Source: Flavobacterium sp.
GTDB taxonomy: Bacteria > Bacteroidota > Bacteroidia > Flavobacteriales > Flavobacteriaceae
Direction of reading: 5' to 3'
DNA length: 64,000 nt
Assembly (NCBI RefSeq): GCF_027531705.1
Contig: NZ_JAPZSP010000010.1
Span: 62,001 to 126,000, forward strand
Below, piece after piece: positions 57,572 to 64,000 of the stretch. Below the pieces are notes generated by a model. The model saw only the letters and a program-made list of their open reading frames with translations. It was not told the DNA's origin and ran no database searches. Within the stretch, counting starts at the first letter, position 1; every line of letters starts with the position of its first letter. Made by a program: the position numbers and the translations under genes.

Positions 57572-60500
57572 TTAATAAATGTATTCTTCTTTATTAGCCA
57601 TCATTTCATTGTAATCGTCTTTAGAACCAACAATTGTGTTGTCGTATTCTCTCATACCTGTTCCAGCTGGAATTCTATGACCTACAATTACATTTTCTTT
57701 CAATCCTTCTAAGAAATCAACTTTACCAGCTACTGCTGCTTCGTTTAATACTTTAGTTGTTTCCTGGAATGATGCCGCAGAGATAAATGATTTCGTTTGT
57801 AACGAAGCTCTCGTAATACCTTGTAATACTGGTGTTGCTGTTGCTGTGATTACATCTCTTGCTACTACTAGATTTTTGTCATTACGTTTTAGTAATGAAT
57901 TTTCATCACGTAGTTCACGAGGCGAAATAATTTGTCCTGGTTTCAAGTTGCTAGAATCTCCAGCATCTTCTACCACTTTCATTCCGTACAATTTATCATT
58001 TTCAAGAATAAAGTCTTTAGTATGAATTAATTGCTCTTCTAGGAATAAAGTATCTCCTGGATCTTCTACTCTTACTTTACGCATCATTTGACGAATTACA
58101 ACTTCAAAGTGTTTGTCGTTGATTTTTACCCCTTGAAGACGGTATACTTCTTGAATTTCGTTAACCAAATACTGTTGAACAGCTGCTGGTCCTTGGATTC
58201 TTAAGATATCATCTGGTGTAATTGCTCCGTCAGACAATGGAACTCCTGCTCTTACGAAGTCATTTTCTTGAACAAGAATTTGACTAGATAATTTCACAAG
58301 ATATTTTTTAACCTCACCAAATTTAGATTCGATGATGATTTCACGGTTACCTCTTTTAATTTTACCAAAAGAAACTACACCATCAATCTCAGAAACTACC
58401 GCTGGGTTTGAAGGATTACGAGCTTCTAACAACTCTGTAATTCTTGGTAAACCTCCTGTAATATCACCAGATTTAGAAGAACGACGAGGAATTTTTACTA
58501 AAACTTTACCCGCTTTAATTTTTTCTCCATCTTCTACCATAAGGTGTGCACCAACTGGTAAGTTATAAGAACGAATTAACTCATTATCTTTTCCGTAAAT
58601 CAATAAAGTTGGAATTAATTTTTTGTTTCTTCCTTCAGAAATTACTTTTTCTTGGAAACCTGTTTGCTCATCAATTTCAACTTGGAACGATTGTCCTTGT
58701 TCTAAATCTTCGTAAGCAATTTTTCCAGTAAATTCAGAAACGATAACTCCATTATATGGATCCCATTTACAGATAGCAGTTCCTTTAGTTACCATATCTC
58801 CGTCTTTCACGAAAATACTAGAACCGTAAGGAATGTTATGTGTATTTAATACGATTCCAGTTTTTGGTTCAACCAATTTTAATTCAGTTGAACGAGAAAC
58901 TACGATATCTACTTTATTTCCTTCGCTATCTTCACCTACAACTGTTTTAAGATCTTCTATTTCTAGTTTACCATCAAAACGCATTACGATGCTAGATTCT
59001 TCAGAAATTCCTCCCGCAACCCCACCAACGTGGAATGTACGAAGTGTTAACTGTGTTCCTGGTTCCCCAATAGACTGAGCAGCGATAACTCCGACTGCTT
59101 CACCTCTTTGAGTCATTTTTCCAGTAGCAAGGTTTCTACCGTAACATTTAGCACAAATACCTTTTAATGCTTCACATGTTAAAGGCGAACGAACTTCCAC
59201 TTTTTCGATTGGAGATTCTTCGATTGTTTTTACGATTGCTTCTGTAATTTGCTCACCTGCGCGAACAACTACTTCAGAACTTAAAGGATTGATAACATCT
59301 TGTAATGCTACACGACCTAAAATTCTTTCACCTAATGATTCAACAATTTCTTCATTTTTCTTCAATGCAGAAACTTCGATTCCTCTAAGAGTACCACAAT
59401 CTTCTGTATTTACAATAACATCTTGAGAAACGTCATGTAATCTACGAGTAAGGTAACCAGCATCAGCTGTTTTAAGAGCGGTATCGGCAAGACCTTTACG
59501 AGCACCGTGCGTAGAGATGAAGTATTCTAAGATTGAAAGTCCTTCTTTAAAGTTAGAAAGAATTGGATTCTCGATAATCTCTCCACCACCTGCAGTCGAT
59601 TTTTTAGGTTTAGCCATCAAACCACGCATACCTGTAAGCTGACGAATTTGCTCTTTAGATCCACGCGCTCCAGAATCAAGCATCATATATACCGAGTTAA
59701 AACCTTGTTGGTCTTCACGGATATTTTTCATTGCTAACTCTGTAAGTTGTGCATTTGCAGATGTCCAGATATCAATAACTTGGTTGTAACGTTCGTTATT
59801 GGTAATCAATCCCATGTTATAGTTCAAAGAGATTCCTTCAACTTGTTCACGAGCATCAGCAATTAATTTTGTTTTTTGTTCTGGGATTCTAATATCACCT
59901 AAAGAGAAAGATAAACCTCCTTTGAAAGCGAATTTATAACCCATATCTTTCATATTATCAAGGAAAGCTGCAGTAGTAGGAACATCTGTTACAGCAAGGA
60001 TTTTACCAATAATATCACGTAATGATTTTTTGGTTAATACCTCATTGATATATCCAGCTGCTTGAGGAACTACTTCATTAAATAATACTCTACCTGCAGT
60101 AGTTTGGATTATTTTGTAAACTAATTCACCTGCTTCATTGAAATCTTTTGCTCTAATTTTTACTCTTGCGTTCAATTCTAATCTTCCTTCGTTTAAAGCA
60201 ATATTAGTTTCTTCGGCAGAATAGAAAGTTAATCCTTCTCCTAAAATTTTGTGTTCTGGAGTAGACAAACGCTCTTTGGTCATATAATATAGACCCAAAA
60301 CCATGTCTTGAGAAGGTACTGTGATAGGTGCACCATTAGCAGGATTCAGAATGTTATGAGAAGCTAATAATAATAATTGTGCTTCTAATATTGCTTCTGG
60401 TCCTAACGGCAAGTGAACTGCCATCTGGTCACCATCAAAATCCGCGTTGAACGCCGTACACACTAATGGGTGCAATTGGATAGCTTTTCCTTCAATTAAT

Positions 60501-61885
60501 TTTGGTTGGAAAGACTGAATACCCAAACGGTGTAATGTAGGAGCACGGTTTAGTAATACTGGATGTCCTTTGATTACATTTTCAAGAATATCCCATACAA
60601 CTGGCTCTTTTTTATCTATAATTTTCTTTGCAGATTTTACAGTTTTAACGATTCCTCTTTCGATTAATTTACGAATAACGAATGGTTTGTATAGTTCGGC
60701 TGCCATATCTTTTGGGATACCACATTCGAATAATTTTAATTCAGGTCCAACAACAATTACCGAACGAGCAGAATAATCCACACGTTTTCCAAGTAAGTTT
60801 TGACGGAAACGACCTTGTTTACCTTTTAACGAGTCAGAAAGAGATTTTAATGGTCTATTTGATTCTGTTTTAACTGCAGAAGCTTTACGAGTATTATCGA
60901 AAAGTGAATCTACAGATTCTTGCAACATACGTTTTTCGTTTCTTAAGATAACTTCTGGAGCTTTGATTTCCATTAATCTTTTCAAACGATTGTTACGGAT
61001 GATTACACGACGGTAAAGGTCATTTAAATCTGAAGTTGCAAAACGACCTCCATCAAGAGGTACAAGAGGACGCAATTCTGGTGGAATAACCGGAACTACT
61101 TTCATAATCATCCATTCAGGACGATTTTCTCTGTTTTTGTTTGAATCACGGAATGACTCAACCACTTGCAATCTTTTTAATGCTTCTGTTTTTCTTTGTT
61201 TAGAAGTTTCGTTGTTAGCACTATGACGTAATTCATAAGATAATGAATCAAGGTCGATACGTGCTAATAAGTCCATAATACATTCAGCTCCCATTTTGGC
61301 AACGAATTTATTTGGATCAAAATCATCTAAATATTGGTTTTCCATAGGAAGTGTATCTAAAATATTTAGATATTCTTCTTCTGTTAAAAAGTCTAATCTA
61401 TGGATTGGCTCACCTTCTGCATTTTTGGCAATACCTGGTTGGATTACTACATATCTTTCGTAGTAGATAATCATATCTAATTTCTTAGATGGCAATCCTA
61501 AAATATAACCAATTTTGTTTGGAAGTGAACGGAAATACCAGATATGAGCGATTGGAACAACAAGATTAATGTGCCCTACTCTATCACGACGTACTTTCTT
61601 TTCGGTAACTTCAACACCACAACGGTCACAAATGATTCCTTTGTAGCGAATTCTTTTATACTTACCACAAGCACATTCAAAATCTTTTACTGGACCGAAA
61701 ATTCTTTCGCAGAAAAGACCATCACGCTCTGGTTTGTGCGTTCTATAATTGATAGTTTCAGGTTTTAAAACTTCACCTCTTGACTCAGCCAAGATTGATT
61801 CTGGAGAAGCTAATCCTATCGAGATTTTGTTAAACCTTTTGATTGGGTTTTTATCTCTGTTGTTGTTATTTCTATTATTCATCAT
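57572..61885 (-). CDS. rpoC: DNA-directed RNA polymerase subunit beta'
   Basis: [52 protein letters not shown]. Confidence 0.99.
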   Translation of the reverse strand: MMNNRNNNNRDKNPIKRFNKISIGLASPESILAESRGEVLKPETINYRTHKPERDGLFCERIFGPVKDFECACGKYKRIRYKGIICDRCGVEVTEKKVRRDRVGHINLVVPIAHIWYFRSLPNKIGYILGLPSKKLDMIIYYERYVVIQPGIAKNAEGEPIHRLDFLTEEEYLNILDTLPMENQYLDDFDPNKFVAKMGAECIMDLLARIDLDSLSYELRHSANNETSKQRKTEALKRLQVVESFRDSNKNRENRPEWMIMKVVPVIPPELRPLVPLDGGRFATSDLNDLYRRVIIRNNRLKRLMEIKAPEVILRNEKRMLQESVDSLFDNTRKASAVKTESNRPLKSLSDSLKGKQGRFRQNLLGKRVDYSARSVIVVGPELKLFECGIPKDMAAELYKPFVIRKLIERGIVKTVKSAKKIIDKKEPVVWDILENVIKGHPVLLNRAPTLHRLGIQSFQPKLIEGKAIQLHPLVCTAFNADFDGDQMAVHLPLGPEAILEAQLLLLASHNILNPANGAPITVPSQDMVLGLYYMTKERLSTPEHKILGEGLTFYSAEETNIALNEGRLELNARVKIRAKDFNEAGELVYKIIQTTAGRVLFNEVVPQAAGYINEVLTKKSLRDIIGKILAVTDVPTTAAFLDNMKDMGYKFAFKGGLSFSLGDIRIPEQKTKLIADAREQVEGISLNYNMGLITNNERYNQVIDIWTSANAQLTELAMKNIREDQQGFNSVYMMLDSGARGSKEQIRQLTGMRGLMAKPKKSTAGGGEIIENPILSNFKEGLSILEYFISTHGARKGLADTALKTADAGYLTRRLHDVSQDVIVNTEDCGTLRGIEVSALKKNEEIVESLGERILGRVALQDVINPLSSEVVVRAGEQITEAIVKTIEESPIEKVEVRSPLTCEALKGICAKCYGRNLATGKMTQRGEAVGVIAAQSIGEPGTQLTLRTFHVGGVAGGISEESSIVMRFDGKLEIEDLKTVVGEDSEGNKVDIVVSRSTELKLVEPKTGIVLNTHNIPYGSSIFVKDGDMVTKGTAICKWDPYNGVIVSEFTGKIAYEDLEQGQSFQVEIDEQTGFQEKVISEGRNKKLIPTLLIYGKDNELIRSYNLPVGAHLMVEDGEKIKAGKVLVKIPRRSSKSGDITGGLPRITELLEARNPSNPAVVSEIDGVVSFGKIKRGNREIIIESKFGEVKKYLVKLSSQILVQENDFVRAGVPLSDGAITPDDILRIQGPAAVQQYLVNEIQEVYRLQGVKINDKHFEVVIRQMMRKVRVEDPGDTLFLEEQLIHTKDFILENDKLYGMKVVEDAGDSSNLKPGQIISPRELRDENSLLKRNDKNLVVARDVITATATPVLQGITRASLQTKSFISAASFQETTKVLNEAAVAGKVDFLEGLKENVIVGHRIPAGTGMREYDNTIVGSKDDYNEMMANKEEYIY

Positions 61886-62072
61886 AGTTTTTACTATTGA
61901 TTTATTGCAATTAAAAATTGATTTTAGACTTCTGATATTTTTATTTTTATCAGTAAGCTACCACGAATTACTTCTCTAAACTTCAACTAAATTTTTGAAG
62001 TGCTAATTATTAAGTCTTAATAAAAAATCGGAACGGGTTACGGGTATAAATCCTAAAAACTCTATAAATTAA

Positions 62073-62135
62073 GTAATCAGTTTTCAGTCACAGTTTTCAG
62101 CTTTAACACTGTAAACTGCGACTGTGACTGTTTAC
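62073..62135. repeat. Imperfect palindromic repeat in the rpoB-rpoC intergenic region
   Basis: GTAATCAGTTTTCAGTCACAGTT (62073-62095) opposed to AACTGCGACTGTGACTGTTTAC (62114-62135); same family as 37969-37991. Confidence 0.7.
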
Positions 62136-62140
62136 TATTA

Positions 62141-64000
62141 TTATTCTTCTAATCTGATGTCTAAACCTAGACCTTTTAATTCGTGCATTAATACGTTGAA
62201 AGATTCTGGCAATCCTGGTTCTGGCATTGATTCACCTTTTACGATAGCTTCGTAAGTTTTGGCTCTACCAATAACATCATCCGATTTTACTGTTAAAATT
62301 TCACGTAATGTACTTGATGCACCGTATGCTTCAAGCGCCCAAACCTCCATCTCTCCAAAACGTTGACCTCCAAATTGAGCTTTACCTCCAAGTGGTTGTT
62401 GCGTAATAAGTGAGTATGGTCCGATAGAACGAGCGTGCATTTTATCGTCAACCATGTGTCCAAGTTTCAACATATAGATAACTCCAACTGTTGCTGCTTG
62501 GTGGAAACGTTCTCCAGTACCACCATCATAAAGATAAGTGTGTCCGAATCTTGGAATTCCAGCTTCATCTGTTAACTCATTGATTTGATCTAAAGATGCA
62601 CCATCAAAGATTGGTGTTGCATATTTACGACCTAATTTTTGACCAGCCCATCCAAGAACTGTTTCATAAATTTGACCAATGTTCATACGAGAAGGTACCC
62701 CAAGTGGATTCAATACTATATCAACAGGTGTTCCATCTTCTAAGAAAGGCATATCTTCGTGACGAACAATACGAGCAACAATACCTTTGTTACCGTGACG
62801 TCCTGCCATTTTATCCCCAACTTTTAGTTTACGTTTTTTAGCGATATATACTTTAGCTAGTTTCAAAATACCTGCTGGTAATTCGTCTCCAACTGTAATA
62901 GTAAATTTCTCTCTACGTAAAGCACCTTGAAGGTCATTCAACTTAATTTTATAGTTATGGATTAAGTCGTTTACCATTGTATTGGTAGCATCGTCTGCAA
63001 CCCATTGTCCTTTTGTTAAGTGAGCGAAATCTTCAACAGCATAAAGCATTTTTTGAGTATATTTTTTACCTTTTGGTAAAACCTCTTCACCCAAATCATT
63101 CATTACACCTTGCGATGTTTTTCCGTTAACGATTAAGAAAAGTTTTTCGATTAATTTGTCTTTCAATTCAACAAATTTAGTTTCGAATTCCATTTCTAAA
63201 GCACCCAAATCGTCTTTATCTTTGGTACGTTTCTTTTTATCTTTTACCGCTCTCGCGAATAATTTTTTGTCTAAAACCACACCATGTAATGAAGGAGAAG
63301 CTTTTAATGAAGCATCTTTTACATCACCCGCTTTATCACCGAAGATAGCTCTTAAAAGTTTTTCTTCAGGAGTTGGATCTGATTCTCCTTTTGGAGTAAT
63401 TTTTCCGATAAGAATGTCGCCAGGTTTTACTTCGGCTCCTATTCTAATCATTCCGTTTTCATCTAAATCTTTAGTAGCTTCTTCAGAAACATTAGGAATA
63501 TCGTTAGTTAACTCTTCGTTACCTAATTTAGTATCTCTTACTTCTAATGAATAATCATCTACGTGGATAGAAGTGAAAATATCATCACGAACCACTTTTT
63601 CAGAAATTACAATCGCATCCTCAAAGTTATACCCTTTCCAAGGCATGAACGCTACTTTTAGGTTTCTTCCTAAAGCAAGCTCACCATTTTGAGTTGCATA
63701 ACCTTCAGATAAAACTTGACCAGGAATAACTCTATCACCTTTTCTAACAATAGGTTTAAGGTTGATAGAAGTACTTTGATTGGTTTTTCTGAATTTGATT
63801 AAATTATAAGTTTTTTCATCTGATTCAAAACTTACCATTCTTTCTTCTTCAGTTCTGTCGTATTTGATAGTAATAATATTAGCATCAACATATTCTACAG
63901 TTCCATGACCTTCAGCATTAATTAATACTCTCGAGTCAGATGCTACTTGTCTTTCAAGACCTGTACCAACAATTGGAGCTTCTGGACGTAATAAAGGAAC
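62141..64000 (-). CDS. rpoB: DNA-directed RNA polymerase subunit beta, C-terminal part (truncated by window end)
   Basis: Frame stays open through 64000 ([41 protein letters not shown]...); [38 protein letters not shown]. Confidence 0.99.
   Translation of the reverse strand, partial: VPLLRPEAPIVGTGLERQVASDSRVLINAEGHGTVEYVDANIITIKYDRTEEERMVSFESDEKTYNLIKFRKTNQSTSINLKPIVRKGDRVIPGQVLSEGYATQNGELALGRNLKVAFMPWKGYNFEDAIVISEKVVRDDIFTSIHVDDYSLEVRDTKLGNEELTNDIPNVSEEATKDLDENGMIRIGAEVKPGDILIGKITPKGESDPTPEEKLLRAIFGDKAGDVKDASLKASPSLHGVVLDKKLFARAVKDKKKRTKDKDDLGALEMEFETKFVELKDKLIEKLFLIVNGKTSQGVMNDLGEEVLPKGKKYTQKMLYAVEDFAHLTKGQWVADDATNTMVNDLIHNYKIKLNDLQGALRREKFTITVGDELPAGILKLAKVYIAKKRKLKVGDKMAGRHGNKGIVARIVRHEDMPFLEDGTPVDIVLNPLGVPSRMNIGQIYETVLGWAGQKLGRKYATPIFDGASLDQINELTDEAGIPRFGHTYLYDGGTGERFHQAATVGVIYMLKLGHMVDDKMHARSIGPYSLITQQPLGGKAQFGGQRFGEMEVWALEAYGASSTLREILTVKSDDVIGRAKTYEAIVKGESMPEPGLPESFNVLMHELKGLGLDIRLEE

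Noticed and set aside
61886-62140. Small gene between rpoB and rpoC
   Set aside because: No convincing ORF or tRNA-like fold; explained better as intergenic repeat sequence.

Overview
This 64-kb window is chromosomal DNA from a Flavobacteriaceae-like Bacteroidota, probably Flavobacterium. The evidence is AT-rich DNA, TAnnTTTG-type promoters, SusC/SusD proteins, T9SS sorting domains and an N/G-rich Rho. Contents in order: (1) 1-15.5 kb is mostly housekeeping: aroQ 3' end, DUF5686 protein, esterase, tRNA-Met, START-like protein, class IV aminotransferase, YqgE/AlgH, HU, fmt, recQ, P-loop ATPase, DUF493, DUF4290, murA, TSUP permease, rho, DUF4293. (2) 15.7-37.1 kb is a beta-mannan (probably acetylated glucomannan) utilisation locus: CE2-like esterase, sialate-O-acetylesterase-like protein, GH3, aldo/keto reductase, GH5 mannanase, two GH26, AGE/cellobiose 2-epimerase, GH5, GH130 phosphorylase, GPH symporter, AraC regulator, SusC, SusD and an IPT-type surface glycan-binding protein. 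(3) 37.3-43.2 kb: phosphodiesterase, truA, ABC exporter, YjdF/DUF2238, a small HExxH protein, lpdA. (4) 43.3-57 kb: three large tandem T9SS cargo proteins, two with a shared ~430-aa type-C-like C-terminal cassette and one with a type-A CTD. (5) 57-64 kb: DUF3467, rpoC, rpoB (partial). The most interesting non-coding signal is a two-copy intergenic element at ~9670 (+) and ~37801 (-). All differences between the copies in the paired arms are compensatory (three covarying base pairs), which suggests a structured RNA. No CRISPR array, transposase or prophage was seen. Nothing was run computationally; all family calls are from reading motifs.
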